Shown here piece by piece: positions 16,979 through 25,996 of a DNA stretch of 34,815 bases. The position numbers and the translations under genes are program-made. The notes beneath the pieces were generated by a model. It was given only the letters and a program-made list of their open reading frames with translations. It was not told the origin of the DNA and did no database searches. Position 1 is the first letter of the stretch, and each line of letters begins with the position of its first letter. Source of the stretch: Microbulbifer okhotskensis (GTDB taxonomy: Bacteria > Pseudomonadota > Gammaproteobacteria > Pseudomonadales > Cellvibrionaceae); NCBI RefSeq assembly GCF_023895975.1, contig NZ_JALBWM010000043.1, forward strand, positions 1-34,815, in the 5' to 3' direction.

Positions 16979-17091
16979 GAATTTTCTCCGAAAGGGGTTG
17001 GGGTCTCCGGAAGTCCCGGAACCAGAAGCGCCTCCAATTGATATCGAAGGCCGCCAATGCGAATCGGTGATCCGAGCCACCGTCCGCTCAT
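16975..17091 (-). CDS. Possible 38-residue leader ORF overlapping the era start
   Basis: ATG 17091 opens 38 codons ([20 protein letters not shown]..., ending TPFGENS). The TGA overlaps the era TTG start as TTGA, which is the geometry of translational coupling. It lies 15 bases after the rnc stop and has no clear Shine-Dalgarno. It may be a leader peptide that delivers ribosomes to the weak TTG start, or an accidental frame. Confidence 0.25.
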   Translation of the reverse strand: MSGRWLGSPIRIGGLRYQLEALLVPGLPETPTPFGENS

Positions 17092-17106
17092 AGTGTAAGG
17101 TTAGTT

Positions 17107-17781
17107 CTATCCGATAAGGAGTTTATAGGCCTCAACCGCCGCAGTTTTCTCTGCACCGCGACGACTGCTGGCCTCGCCTCGCACCGGTTCTGCGAGACCA
17201 CTGACCCGGCACTCGACCACAAAATGCTGTGCGTGTTCAGCACCAGAGACATCCACCACCGTATATTCGGGCAATGGTTTCTTACGCGCCTGTAACCACT
17301 CCTGCAAACGGGTTTTTGGGTCTTTCATTGTCTCCACGGACAAACCCTCTAGCCGCGACGCGAACCAAGCTAGAACTCGCGCCCGCGCGGCCTCCAAACC
17401 TGCGTCCAGGTAGATGGCACCGATCAAGGCCTCTACGGCATCGGCGAGAATTGACGCTCGGCGAAATCCACCGCTCTTCATTTCACCCTCACCGAGACGC
17501 AGGCAATCGCCAATATCCAGCTCTTTGGCCAGCTTAGCTAACGTTTCACCGCTGACCAATTGTGCTCTCAATCGGCTCAACTGTCCCTCGCGACCGTCAG
17601 GGAACTGGTCGTACAGGGCTGCGCCAATGGTGAACCCGAGGATTGAGTCACCGAGAAACTCCAATCGCTCGTTGTTGCGGCTGCCGTGGGAACGGTGGGT
17701 GAGCGCTAACTCAAGTAACTCCCCCCGGTCAAAATCATGGCCGAGACGCTTGCAAAGGCGCTCCAATAACAGATCAGTCAC
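17107..17781 (-). CDS. rnc: Ribonuclease III
   Basis: RNase III is a double-strand RNA endonuclease that processes rRNA and many mRNAs. The catalytic signature [10 protein letters not shown] gives Glu41 and Asp45. The second acidic pair sits in [17 protein letters not shown] dsRBD follows ([23 protein letters not shown]... ending [18 protein letters not shown]). It is 224 residues, as in E. coli. The start GTG 17781 overlaps the end of the DUF4845 gene by eight bases, so the two are coupled. Confidence 0.98.
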   Translation of the reverse strand: MTDLLLERLCKRLGHDFDRGELLELALTHRSHGSRNNERLEFLGDSILGFTIGAALYDQFPDGREGQLSRLRAQLVSGETLAKLAKELDIGDCLRLGEGEMKSGGFRRASILADAVEALIGAIYLDAGLEAARARVLAWFASRLEGLSVETMKDPKTRLQEWLQARKKPLPEYTVVDVSGAEHAQHFVVECRVSGLAEPVRGEASSRRGAEKTAAVEAYKLLIG

Positions 17782-18214
17782 GTTTGCGGAATTGCTCCAG
17801 GTCTACCAGCGGATCACAACAAAGCTCTGGCTTTGCTGTATCGAGCTGCTTATTAAACTTCATCACAACATCGACGTTGTGCACTAATGGCTGGCGTAAC
17901 TCGTATTTAATGCTAACCACAGTACTCTTCACACCGCGAACCACCTGCACTGACTGGGTGGGTTCTCCGCGCACATTATTAATCAGGAAAAAGCGGCTCA
18001 GTTCTTTCTTGATCTGGCCACTGGTCATGTTTTCCAGGTTCGGGTTGTCCCCCAGAGACTTAAGCGCTTCGCCTACATAGCGCTCATCCATGTAAGCCGG
18101 GGCCATCTTCGATACGCAGGTCAAGGCAAAACCCAACAGCGCAGTTACCAGCAGCCAACCCCAGTAACTCATACCGCGCTGGCGGCGGAGAGAAAAATCG
18201 ATTTGATTACCCAT
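17774..18214 (-). CDS. DUF4845 single-pass membrane protein
   Basis: This 146-residue protein sits between lepB and rnc, as in many pseudomonads and relatives. After a basic N-terminus (RRQRGMS) one transmembrane helix covers about residues 17-36. A small periplasmic domain follows with a Cys-Cys pair near the end (ELCCDP). The family has no established function; pilin-like topology and the position next to signal peptidase suggest an envelope role only by context. ATG 18214. Confidence 0.85.
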   Translation of the reverse strand: MGNQIDFSLRRQRGMSYWGWLLVTALLGFALTCVSKMAPAYMDERYVGEALKSLGDNPNLENMTSGQIKKELSRFFLINNVRGEPTQSVQVVRGVKSTVVSIKYELRQPLVHNVDVVMKFNKQLDTAKPELCCDPLVDLEQFRKRD

Positions 18215-18268
18215 AAAACGGCCCTCTATCCATGGTAAATAGCTGGGTTTCTAGCCCCACTAGTTTCA

Positions 18269-19036
18269 TTATTGGATTGAGCCTACACGTTTAAAGCTGG
18301 GCAAACTGAGCAATTTATCCCAGTGCATCCAAATGGCAAAAGCCTTGCCAACAATATCTTTCTCAGGCACAAAACCCCAATCGCGACTATCGAGACTGTT
18401 ATCACGGTTGTCCCCCATCATAAAGTAATGCCCTTCAGGCACCACCCCACTGAAATTGCTGTATCTGCTCGCGCGAACATTTTTTTGCATCTCGTGGCGA
18501 TACCCATCCAGATCTTCCCACATTACCTCGCGCTGGGGGTTGCTCGGCGGTATCACCCTGATTAATTCTTGCTTTGCCAATTTGCCATTCACGTAGAGCA
18601 CATTGTTTTTAAGCTCAATATTATCACCCGGCAAACCGATCACCCGCTTGATGTAGTAGGTATCGTTCTTATGCGGCGGGAAGAAAACCATTACATCGCC
18701 CCGCTTCGGCTCGCCCACATCCATTACCTTGGTGCGAGACACTGGCAGGCGCACACCATAGGCATATTTGTTGACCAGAATAAAATCCCCGATTTCCAAA
18801 GTTGGGATCATCGAACCCGAAGGAATCTGGAAGGGCTCAACAAGAAAAGAGCGCAACACAAACACGATCGCCAGGATTGGGAAGAATGACTTGGCATATT
18901 CGACAACAACCGGGTCTTCCTGTTGAACCCCCGCTGCTTCTTTGCGACGACGGGCGAAAAACAGGCTGTCGACCAACCAGACCCCACCACTAATGACCAC
19001 CAACCAGAGCAGAATCAAAGGTAAATTTATATCCAT
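18269..19036 (-). CDS. lepB: Signal peptidase I
   Basis: LepB cleaves signal peptides from exported proteins at the outer face of the inner membrane. Two N-terminal transmembrane segments (about 5-25 and 50-66) precede the catalytic domain. The nucleophile is Ser75 in IPSGSMIPTL, and the general base is Lys130 in YYIKRVIGLPGD. The box MGDNRDNSLDSRDWG closes the signature set. It is 255 residues, shorter than E. coli (324) because the periplasmic insertion is reduced, as in pseudomonads. The start ATG 19036 has GAGAAAAG upstream. It follows lepA. Confidence 0.97.
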   Translation of the reverse strand: MDINLPLILLWLVVISGGVWLVDSLFFARRRKEAAGVQQEDPVVVEYAKSFFPILAIVFVLRSFLVEPFQIPSGSMIPTLEIGDFILVNKYAYGVRLPVSRTKVMDVGEPKRGDVMVFFPPHKNDTYYIKRVIGLPGDNIELKNNVLYVNGKLAKQELIRVIPPSNPQREVMWEDLDGYRHEMQKNVRASRYSNFSGVVPEGHYFMMGDNRDNSLDSRDWGFVPEKDIVGKAFAIWMHWDKLLSLPSFKRVGSIQ

Positions 19037-19089
19037 TACTTTTCTCTAGTATTCCTTGTTTTTTATCGCAGTAGAGCCCGGTGGCCCTA

Positions 19090-20892
19090 CTAGTCTACCT
19101 TCAGTACCGCCAGGAAAGCTTCCTGCGGAACTTCGACACGGCCCAACTGCTTCATCCGGCGTTTACCCGCTTTCTGCTTCTCCAACAGCTTTTTCTTACG
19201 GCTAACGTCACCACCGTAACATTTTGCCGTCACATTCTTACGCAAGGCTTTTACCGTAGTTCTGGACACCACCTGACCGCCGATCGCCGCCTGAATGGCA
19301 ACATCAAACATTTGCCGAGGAATTAACTCTTTCATTTTCTCCGCCATAGCGCGGCCTTTGTGCTGGGCATTGTCACGGTGGACAATCAATGCCAAGGCAT
19401 CCACCCGATCACCATTAATCAGGATATCCAAGCGCACCAGCTTGGCTGCTTCAAAACGCACAAAGCTGTAGTCCAGTGAAGCAAAGCCGCGGCTAACCGA
19501 CTTGAGGCGATCGAAGAAGTCCATAACCACTTCACTCATTGGCAGTTCGTAGCGCAGGGAGACCTGCGAACCCACGTACTGCATATCCTTCTGGATACCG
19601 CGTTTTTCCACACACAGAGTGATCACGTTACCCAGATATTCTTGTGGAACAAGGATATTTACTTCGGCGATTGGCTCACGCATTTCCTCAATAGATCCCA
19701 CATCCGGCAGACGCGACGGATTGTCCACCGTTACGATGGCGCCGTCTGAGCGCTCCACTTCATAGACTACAGTGGGCGCGGTAGTAATCAGATCGAGATC
19801 GTATTCCCGCTCCAGACGCTCCTGGATAATTTCCATGTGCAGCATGCCGAGAAAGCCACAACGGAAACCAAAGCCCAGCGCATCCGAAGTCTCGGGCTCA
19901 TAGAACAAAGAGGCATCGTTCAGGGACAATTTCTCAAGTGCATCGCGGAACGCTTCGTAGTCATCAGAACTAACCGGGAACAAACCCGCATAGACCTGCG
20001 GCTTAACTTTTTGGAAGCCCGGCAGCATCTCAATCTCGTCGGCGCCCTTGGCGTGGGTCAAAGTATCGCCCACCGGTGCACCGTGAATATCTTTGACACC
20101 GGCCACGACAAAGCCTACTTCGCCAGCACGAAGTACACCGGTCTCGTGGCGTTTAGGGGTAAAGATACCAATACTATCGACCACATGAGCGCGGCCGATA
20201 GACTTGGTGACAATCTTCTCTTTGGTCTTCAGAGTACCCTGGACCACGCGCACCAGAGACACCACCCCCAGGTAGCTATCGAACCAGGAGTCGATTATCA
20301 ACGCCTGTAGTGGCGCATTCACATCCCCTTCTGGTGGCGGCACCAAACGCACCAGGTCTTCGAGTACATCCTCGACACCCAAACCAGACTTGGCACTGCA
20401 GCGAGTCGCATCAGTAGCATCAATACCGATAATGTCTTCAATTTCCACTGCGACCTTTTCGGGGTCGGCCTGGGGCAGGTCCATCTTATTAAGGACGGCG
20501 ATGACCTCCAGCCCCTGCTCAATGGCGGTATAGCAGTTGGCAACGGATTGGGCTTCGACGCCCTGAGCCGCATCAACCACCAGTAGTGCGCCTTCACAAG
20601 CGGCCAGGGAACGGGACACTTCGTAAGAGAAGTCCACATGCCCGGGCGTATCGATAAAGTTCAGTTGGTAGGTCTTGCCGTCACGCGCTTGGTAATCAAG
20701 CGTCACGCTCTGCGCCTTGATGGTAATCCCGCGTTCGCGCTCCAGCTCCATGCTGTCCAGCACCTGTTCAGCCATCTCTCGATCGGCGAGGCCACCACAG
20801 TCCTGGATAAAGCGGTCAGCCAGGGTAGATTTCCCGTGGTCGATATGGGCAATAATGGAGAAATTGCGGATATGAGTGAGATCTGTGGCCAC
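19090..20892 (-). CDS. lepA: Translation elongation factor 4 (LepA)
   Basis: EF4 is a ribosomal GTPase linked to initiation and 30S biogenesis. G1 AHIDHGKS is at 15-22, then [26 protein letters not shown] and [11 protein letters not shown]. The LepA-specific C-terminal domain ends [32 protein letters not shown] start at GTG 20892 (600 residues, [14 protein letters not shown]), matching the family; a TTG at 20919 would add nine residues and lacks a ribosome binding site. It is downstream of mucD with 133 bases between. Confidence 0.97.
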   Translation of the reverse strand: MATDLTHIRNFSIIAHIDHGKSTLADRFIQDCGGLADREMAEQVLDSMELERERGITIKAQSVTLDYQARDGKTYQLNFIDTPGHVDFSYEVSRSLAACEGALLVVDAAQGVEAQSVANCYTAIEQGLEVIAVLNKMDLPQADPEKVAVEIEDIIGIDATDATRCSAKSGLGVEDVLEDLVRLVPPPEGDVNAPLQALIIDSWFDSYLGVVSLVRVVQGTLKTKEKIVTKSIGRAHVVDSIGIFTPKRHETGVLRAGEVGFVVAGVKDIHGAPVGDTLTHAKGADEIEMLPGFQKVKPQVYAGLFPVSSDDYEAFRDALEKLSLNDASLFYEPETSDALGFGFRCGFLGMLHMEIIQERLEREYDLDLITTAPTVVYEVERSDGAIVTVDNPSRLPDVGSIEEMREPIAEVNILVPQEYLGNVITLCVEKRGIQKDMQYVGSQVSLRYELPMSEVVMDFFDRLKSVSRGFASLDYSFVRFEAAKLVRLDILINGDRVDALALIVHRDNAQHKGRAMAEKMKELIPRQMFDVAIQAAIGGQVVSRTTVKALRKNVTAKCYGGDVSRKKKLLEKQKAGKRRMKQLGRVEVPQEAFLAVLKVD

Positions 20893-20925
20893 TGCGGAAT
20901 AAAAACCTTGAAAAATCAATTGATT

Positions 20926-20945
20926 AGCTGGCTATCGAGCCAACT
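20926..20945 (-). terminator. Weak terminator-like hairpin between mucD and lepA
   Basis: AGTTGGCT/AGCCAGCT forms an eight-pair stem (one G-U) around a four-base loop on the minus strand. It is followed by AATCAATTGATT and then a short U-run that starts the lepA leader. This could partly separate mucD from lepA. Confidence 0.35.
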
Positions 20946-21025
20946 GTGTGGCGCAAGTCTAACAGAACTCATGGACAGAGGTGAGAGGCAGGTGGCCCAA
21001 TGGACCACCAAATTCCCAAAAGCAC

Positions 21026-22423
21026 TCAGCTTTCGATCCTAATTGTACGGAAAGTGGACTGCCCAGCGCGGAAGAAGCGAATCGGTAACAGCTCATCTTC
21101 GGGCAAGTCTTTGACCACCGTTTTGTAATCGCTCATATCGCCTACTTCTTCGAAACCGAGCTGGGCAATGATATCGCCACTACGCAAACCAGCCTTGGCG
21201 CCGGGCTTGCCCGGTATGACCTGCGTCACCAAAACGCCCGTCTCCAGACTCCAGCGCTGCTTCATGACTTCGGGGATTTCCTCAACGACCACACCCAATC
21301 GGCCGCCAATTGCAGAGCTCGGGTAGGCCGACGCCTGCCCACGCTCTTCACCAGAACCCGGCAAGGCACCCACAGTCACCCCTAAACGCTCAGGCTTACC
21401 CTTGCGCATCAGCTCAACCGACGCCTCAGTGCCCGGACGAATCTGTCCCACAACGTGCGGCAAATCTCCGTGTACACCGATATTCTGGCCGTTGAATCGC
21501 ATGATGATATCTCCGGGAATAATTCCCGCTTGCGCGGCCGGAGAACCGGGGCTCACTTGCTCGATCAGAGCGCCGGAAGGCTTACCAAGTCCCATGGCTT
21601 TAGCCATATCTCGATCCACATTTCTAATTCCCACTCCGAGCCAACCACGATCCACGCGCCCCTTGTCTCTGAGCTGGGCAATCACGTCCTGAGCAAGGCT
21701 GGCTGGAATAGCAAAAGACAACCCAATAGAGCCACCGCTGCGGGTATAGATTTGCGAGTTAATACCCACGACCTCACCGTCGAGGTTGAACAGAGGGCCG
21801 CCGGAATTACCTGGATTGATTGCCACATCCGTCTGAATAAAAGGCACGTAGTTTTCACGGCTCTCATTGGGGATACTACGGCCCATAGCGCTGACAATGC
21901 CGGCGCTGGCAGAGTAATCCAAACCGAAAGGTGAACCAATAGCAACAACCCACTCACCCACTTGCAGGTCTTCGGAATTCCCCCAGCGCACTGCGGAGAG
22001 ATCTTCGGCCTCTATTTTCAACAGTGCGAGATCGGAGCGCACATCCTTACCGATCACTTCTGCCTGATACTCACGGCGATCAGTCAGTGTCACTGTAACC
22101 TGATCTGCTCCATCAACTACGTGATTGTTGGTGACGATGTAACCATCATCAGAAATGATAAATCCAGAACCCATACTTGCCACCGGGCGCTGTTGGCGTC
22201 GACGGGGCTCAATAAGGTGGCGGAAGATGTCAGGTATTTCCTGTTGGAATTGCGGCTGGCTATTACTGCGGTTGCTGCGATTGCGGTCAACCGTATTGAT
22301 CTTAACCACAGCCGGTGAGTTTTCTTTGATCAACTCAGTGAGCTCAGGCAGCCCGCGGGCACTGGCAGCCCCGGAAACCAACAGACAAATAACCAGTAGA
22401 TATTGTGTACAGCGCTTAACCAT
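21026..22423 (-). CDS. mucD: Periplasmic serine endoprotease MucD (DegP/HtrA family)
   Basis: MucD is a heat-shock protease/chaperone of the periplasm and part of the sigma-E response. The signal peptide is residues 1-22 (...LLVSGAASA). The catalytic triad is His101 (TNNHVVDGA), Asp131 (SDLALLKI) and Ser207 (PGNSGGP). Two PDZ domains follow (about 255-345 and 365-455). It is 465 residues, as in Pseudomonas. The start ATG 22423 has AGGGG ten bases upstream. In Pseudomonas mucD follows mucC (rseC) directly; here an amidase/epimerase pair separates them, and mucD has its own sigma-E-like promoter. Confidence 0.95.
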   Translation of the reverse strand: MVKRCTQYLLVICLLVSGAASARGLPELTELIKENSPAVVKINTVDRNRSNRSNSQPQFQQEIPDIFRHLIEPRRRQQRPVASMGSGFIISDDGYIVTNNHVVDGADQVTVTLTDRREYQAEVIGKDVRSDLALLKIEAEDLSAVRWGNSEDLQVGEWVVAIGSPFGLDYSASAGIVSAMGRSIPNESRENYVPFIQTDVAINPGNSGGPLFNLDGEVVGINSQIYTRSGGSIGLSFAIPASLAQDVIAQLRDKGRVDRGWLGVGIRNVDRDMAKAMGLGKPSGALIEQVSPGSPAAQAGIIPGDIIMRFNGQNIGVHGDLPHVVGQIRPGTEASVELMRKGKPERLGVTVGALPGSGEERGQASAYPSSAIGGRLGVVVEEIPEVMKQRWSLETGVLVTQVIPGKPGAKAGLRSGDIIAQLGFEEVGDMSDYKTVVKDLPEDELLPIRFFRAGQSTFRTIRIES

Positions 22424-22531
22424 AGGTTTGTTACCCCTAGTGATCCCTTCTAATATGAAACCATTGGATTTCGAGTCCCTTCAGGGCTTGCCTTGGCATG
22501 TCCGGCCCCTTTGGGGACTCTTAGTAACGAC

Positions 22532-22558
22532 TTAGTGGCAATCTGATCGCCAAAGTTC
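22532..22558 (-). promoter_or_regulatory. Candidate sigma-E (AlgU) promoter of mucD
   Basis: On the minus strand, GAACTT (22553-22558) and ACTAA (22532-22536) are separated by 16 bases. This compares with GAACTT-N16/17-TCTRA known for this sigma factor. It is about 100 bases upstream of the mucD start. It would restore sigma-E control after separation from the mucA-mucB-rseC operon. Confidence 0.45.
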
Positions 22559-22593
22559 TGCGGTAAATTGTAAAACAGTGTAAAGAGTTAGCG

Positions 22594-23298
22594 ATGTCTG
22601 AAATGCGCCCGCGCCCTGAGCGCGGACAATTCCACCTCCCCACAGAACTCTACGGCCAAAGTGTGCTGGGCGCCCCACTACTTTATTTTCCCGCTCAAAC
22701 CGGCGCCCATCACGGTTTGGTGATGGCCGGCACGCACGGAGATGAAGTCGCCGCAATGGTAGCTCTGTCCTGTGCGCTGCGCGCTCTTCCCACTACCTCA
22801 TTGGGCCACCACGTCATCCTGGCCGTCAACCCGGATGGCTGCCAATTGGGAACCCGAGCAAATGCCCGCGGGGTAGACCTGAACCGGAATTTCGCCACCG
22901 ACAACTGGGATGGCAATGGCAATGTCTACCGCTGGAACAGCGCTGCTGAGAAACGCGACGTCCGATTAGGTACCGGCGAAAGTGCTGCTTCAGAACCCGA
23001 GACCGCTGCACTCTGCGAGCTGATCGCAAAACTTGACCCCGACTGGACAGTTTCGATTCATGAGCCCCTATCCTGTGTAGAAGACACCAGCAGTAGCGAT
23101 CTGGGCCAGCAACTTGCCAATAATTTCAAGCTCCCTCTTGTAGGGGATGTCGGTTACCAAACACCCGGATCATTCGGCACCTGGTGCGCCGAACGAGCCC
23201 TGCCCTGCATTACACTGGAGTTTCCACCGATTTCCGCCGACTCAGCCAGCGAGGAATACTTACAACCTCTTATCAATTTACTCACCTACGACCAGTAA
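22594..23298 (+). CDS. mpaA: M14-family zinc amidase, MpaA-like murein tripeptide amidase
   Basis: This is a 234-residue M14 metallopeptidase. Zinc ligands appear as His48 and Glu51 (GTHGDE) and His156 (SIHEP). Substrate-binding motif ARGVDLNRNF is at 91-100, and the catalytic Glu209 lies in TLEFPP. E. coli MpaA cleaves the gamma-D-Glu-Dap bond in recycled murein tripeptide; the adjacent epimerase gene makes the same role likely here. No signal peptide is seen, so it is cytoplasmic. ATG 22594 has only a weak upstream AAGAG. Its end overlaps the convergent epimerase gene by 13 bases. An alternative is a succinylglutamate desuccinylase-like enzyme. Confidence 0.8.
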   Translation: MSEMRPRPERGQFHLPTELYGQSVLGAPLLYFPAQTGAHHGLVMAGTHGDEVAAMVALSCALRALPTTSLGHHVILAVNPDGCQLGTRANARGVDLNRNFATDNWDGNGNVYRWNSAAEKRDVRLGTGESAASEPETAALCELIAKLDPDWTVSIHEPLSCVEDTSSSDLGQQLANNFKLPLVGDVGYQTPGSFGTWCAERALPCITLEFPPISADSASEEYLQPLINLLTYDQ

Positions 23299-24233
23299 AC
23301 CCGGCCCGCCTTAAATCGCAAAGGGGGCTCTGTATCCTTTACCAGCCAGGTAGGGCCATCCAGATCCAGATAACGTGCCCTGCTGCCCAGCGGCCAAGCC
23401 GCCCGAATCGCTCTTGAAGTGCACAACATACAACCCAGCATCCACTCCAACCCCAAGGCAGTAGCCTTATCAGCCAAAGCCAGGGCCTCAGTAATTCCAC
23501 CCGTCTTATCCAACTTAATATTGATCATCTCGTACCGATGGACCAGTTGCGGCAGGTCATTGCGAGTATGGCAACTCTCATCCGCGCAGATAGGTAGCGG
23601 GTGCTCAAACGTTTCCAGAAAGCCATCCTCACTTGCCGGAAGAGGCTGCTCCAGCATCGACACCCCCATTCGGCTCAAATCTTCACAGCGTTCAATCAAT
23701 GTCGCCGTATGCCAGGCCTCATTGGCATCAATTATCAGTTGCGCATTTGGCGCTGCAGCTCTGACCGCAGACACCCTGGCACGCACATGCTGATCGTCGA
23801 GCTTGAGTTTGAGCAGATCAACACCGGCCTCCACAGCAACCCGGGCAGCGACTGCCATAGCATCGGGACTGTCGACAACCAGAGTTTGCACAGTGGGCAG
23901 GGAAATGGGGCCAGGGTGCAACGCCCCTTGCGCCTTCATTTCCCAATCTGAAAGGGCGCAATCCAGTGCATTGCGCGCCGCGCCTGCGGGCATATGCGCT
24001 TGCAACTGCTCGCATGTCAGTCCGTCGGCGACTTCCTGGAGTGAAGGCTGCAGTTGGTGTAATACGGAGGCGACACTCTCCCCGTATCGAGCATAAGGCG
24101 TACACTCTCCTATGCCGGTTACCCCGTCACCGCTCACCTCCACCACGACAACCCGGACTTCGGTTCGGGCGCCACGGGATATCACAAAGGCCGTGCGAAG
24201 GGACCAGCGCTCGTCATAGCAACGGGCCTGCAT
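23286..24233 (-). CDS. ycjG: L-Ala-D/L-Glu epimerase (enolase superfamily)
   Basis: This 315-residue dipeptide epimerase converts L-Ala-D-Glu from murein recycling to L-Ala-L-Glu. Acid/base lysines fit Lys144 (LKLKLDD) and Lys240 (INIKLDK). Metal ligands fit Asp169 (IDANEAW), Glu195 (LEQPLP) and Asp218 (CADES). The N-terminal capping domain is normal. The start ATG 24233 has AGGAGA eight bases upstream. In E. coli ycjG and mpaA are also neighbours, supporting a joint pathway: MpaA releases L-Ala-D-Glu, the epimerase then acts on it. The pair is convergent, overlaps by 13 bases, and lies inside the sigma-E locus. Confidence 0.88.
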   Translation of the reverse strand: MQARCYDERWSLRTAFVISRGARTEVRVVVVEVSGDGVTGIGECTPYARYGESVASVLHQLQPSLQEVADGLTCEQLQAHMPAGAARNALDCALSDWEMKAQGALHPGPISLPTVQTLVVDSPDAMAVAARVAVEAGVDLLKLKLDDQHVRARVSAVRAAAPNAQLIIDANEAWHTATLIERCEDLSRMGVSMLEQPLPASEDGFLETFEHPLPICADESCHTRNDLPQLVHRYEMINIKLDKTGGITEALALADKATALGLEWMLGCMLCTSRAIRAAWPLGSRARYLDLDGPTWLVKDTEPPLRFKAGRVYWS

Positions 24234-24326
24234 CAGGACTATCTCCTGGTATGGGGGAAGATATCAGTTTAGGTCAGGAAGTTCGTGGGAACCGGCTGTA
24301 AAGAGGGACTCACACAGTGGCAGAAC

Positions 24327-24773
24327 TTACTGCTGTGGTGGTTCAATGCTGAGTAATATCGGGGTGTATGTGGGATTGGCGGACTGGCGCCGGCTATACC
24401 AACGAACAGCCAAGGCACCAACAATCAGGCCGAGCAAGGCACCGACTAGCGCACCCACTTCCGCAAAGAGAGAATCCCCAAGTAATGCAACTAGCACGAG
24501 GGATACCAAAGGAACAAAATAAACCAGCAATGCACTGCGGGTTAAAGCGTTTTCGGTAATACCGATCACCACCGTATCATTGACAAGAATTTTATCTGCA
24601 GAGTAGCCGTTCAGGGCCACCTTGATACGTGTGGAGGAGGAAAAAAACTCGCCGAGCAGTCCAGTGCCACAACCGGACTTAGCCGAGCAACCATTGCAGG
24701 CGCTGCTCTGGGTGGTTTCCACCCAGATAGCATCAGACTCTATGGCCACTACCCGGCCACGCTCCTCAAGCAC
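24327..24773 (-). CDS. rseC: SoxR-reducing/sigma-E regulator RseC (MucC)
   Basis: This 148-residue inner-membrane protein has the N-terminal cysteine cluster C26-x2-C29-x5-C35 (SACNGCSAKSGCGTGLLG), typical of RseC. Two transmembrane helices follow (about 80-98 and 103-125). RseC takes part in SoxR reduction and modulates sigma-E. It is 13 bases after the mucB stop and is the last gene of the rpoE-mucA-mucB-rseC operon. Confidence 0.93.
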   Translation of the reverse strand: MLEERGRVVAIESDAIWVETTQSSACNGCSAKSGCGTGLLGEFFSSSTRIKVALNGYSADKILVNDTVVIGITENALTRSALLVYFVPLVSLVLVALLGDSLFAEVGALVGALLGLIVGALAVRWYSRRQSANPTYTPILLSIEPPQQ

Positions 24774-24786
24774 CTATCGCTCTCAC

Positions 24787-25995
24787 TTAACCTTTAACAG
24801 TAATTGAGCTGGCAACCCGGCGCGCTGTGGTATCGGGAATTTCACCAACCACTGTCACCGTGTAGGCAACTCCTTCAACCTCAAGGCGATCCATATAAGC
24901 CACTGTGGCTCCGCGAATTGCGCGCCCCTTATAGCCTTCAAGCTCCGGCCCAAGGCGCTGCACAAACACCGTAAACACCCCCAAACCATCACTAAATACC
25001 ATCATATCGCCATCGGACAACGGTTTGACAGACACCACTCTGAAACCCTCGGGCAACCAGCCAACCTGCCAGCGACTCTGGGAAGCGGTACATTCATTGC
25101 GGTTATCAATGCGCCGTGCATTGTTGGATACTGCCTGCAGAGCAGAATCATCAACTGGGGAGAGATCCAACCTTACAAATTGATAGCGCTCCAGGACCCG
25201 CCCCTGGGTACTTACCAGCATGGTCTTAAGCGGCAATCCGGTCTCTCTATCAAGACTGACTACCAAACCAAGGCGATAGCGATCCCGTGGCCGTGCCTCA
25301 ATCACAACCGCATCGCGATCGGCGATACGCTCCTCACCACGCAGGATAAACTGATAGGCACGCTGTACCTGCTGCTGGCCAGCCGAACTCCACGAAGTGG
25401 CCCGATTTCTCGGCGATGCACTGAAATCGCAGTTGCCCGCACTGCCGTGGCTGATCAGTTCTCTGGGTTCGCCGCTCAAATAGCGCACCCTTTCCACCTG
25501 CTCGCCTTCGCGAACAGCGTGCACCACCTGCAGTGTCTCTAAAAGACCGGCATGCTCAAAAGTCACAAGACCGCTGTATTCGAGCTCAGTTACCGCTTTT
25601 GCTAATTTAGCCAGCCAATGCCCCACCTCGTTACTGCCGACCGCACCTGGGTTGACTAGCCCACTCTGTGCCCCCGGATTAAGGTTGACGACACCGCCAC
25701 TCACCGCCTCTTGTGATGGCGCATTAGCTGTTGCCCCGCCAGGGGCAGCTGGCACTATAGGGTGGCTATTCAATTCAACCGCATCGGCCTCTGCCATAGC
25801 AACCCCTACCACAGCTGTCGCCGTCGCAGGAGTACTCGCCATATCGAGATTTACCGTTTGCGGAGTGTTAAGCCCGACTCCGGGGTTCACTTGAGCAAAT
25901 GACAGGGGTGCCAACAATGAGGAAACCAACAACAAACCATTGGCCCGGAGAATCCCGCAGAGGATTCGACTCCCCCTGGTTTCGACTTTCGTCAC
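24787..25995 (-). CDS. mucB: Sigma-E regulatory protein MucB/RseB, with long N-terminal linker
   Basis: MucB is a periplasmic protein that binds MucA and senses envelope stress. GTG 25995, one base after the mucA stop and with GGA seven bases upstream, gives 402 residues. A signal peptide ends near SLLAPLSFAQ. The conserved N-terminal LolA-like domain begins about residue 125 (HWLAKLAKAVTELEYSGLVTFEHAG). The C-terminal domain includes CTASQSRWQVGWLPEGFRVVS. Between signal and domain lie about 85 residues rich in Ala, Pro, Gly and Asn, absent from the roughly 316-residue Pseudomonas protein. An upstream in-frame start (26061) would overlap mucA. Confidence 0.9.
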   Translation of the reverse strand: MTKVETRGSRILCGILRANGLLLVSSLLAPLSFAQVNPGVGLNTPQTVNLDMASTPATATAVVGVAMAEADAVELNSHPIVPAAPGGATANAPSQEAVSGGVVNLNPGAQSGLVNPGAVGSNEVGHWLAKLAKAVTELEYSGLVTFEHAGLLETLQVVHAVREGEQVERVRYLSGEPRELISHGSAGNCDFSASPRNRATSWSSAGQQQVQRAYQFILRGEERIADRDAVVIEARPRDRYRLGLVVSLDRETGLPLKTMLVSTQGRVLERYQFVRLDLSPVDDSALQAVSNNARRIDNRNECTASQSRWQVGWLPEGFRVVSVKPLSDGDMMVFSDGLGVFTVFVQRLGPELEGYKGRAIRGATVAYMDRLEVEGVAYTVTVVGEIPDTTARRVASSITVKG

Positions 25996-25996
25996 A

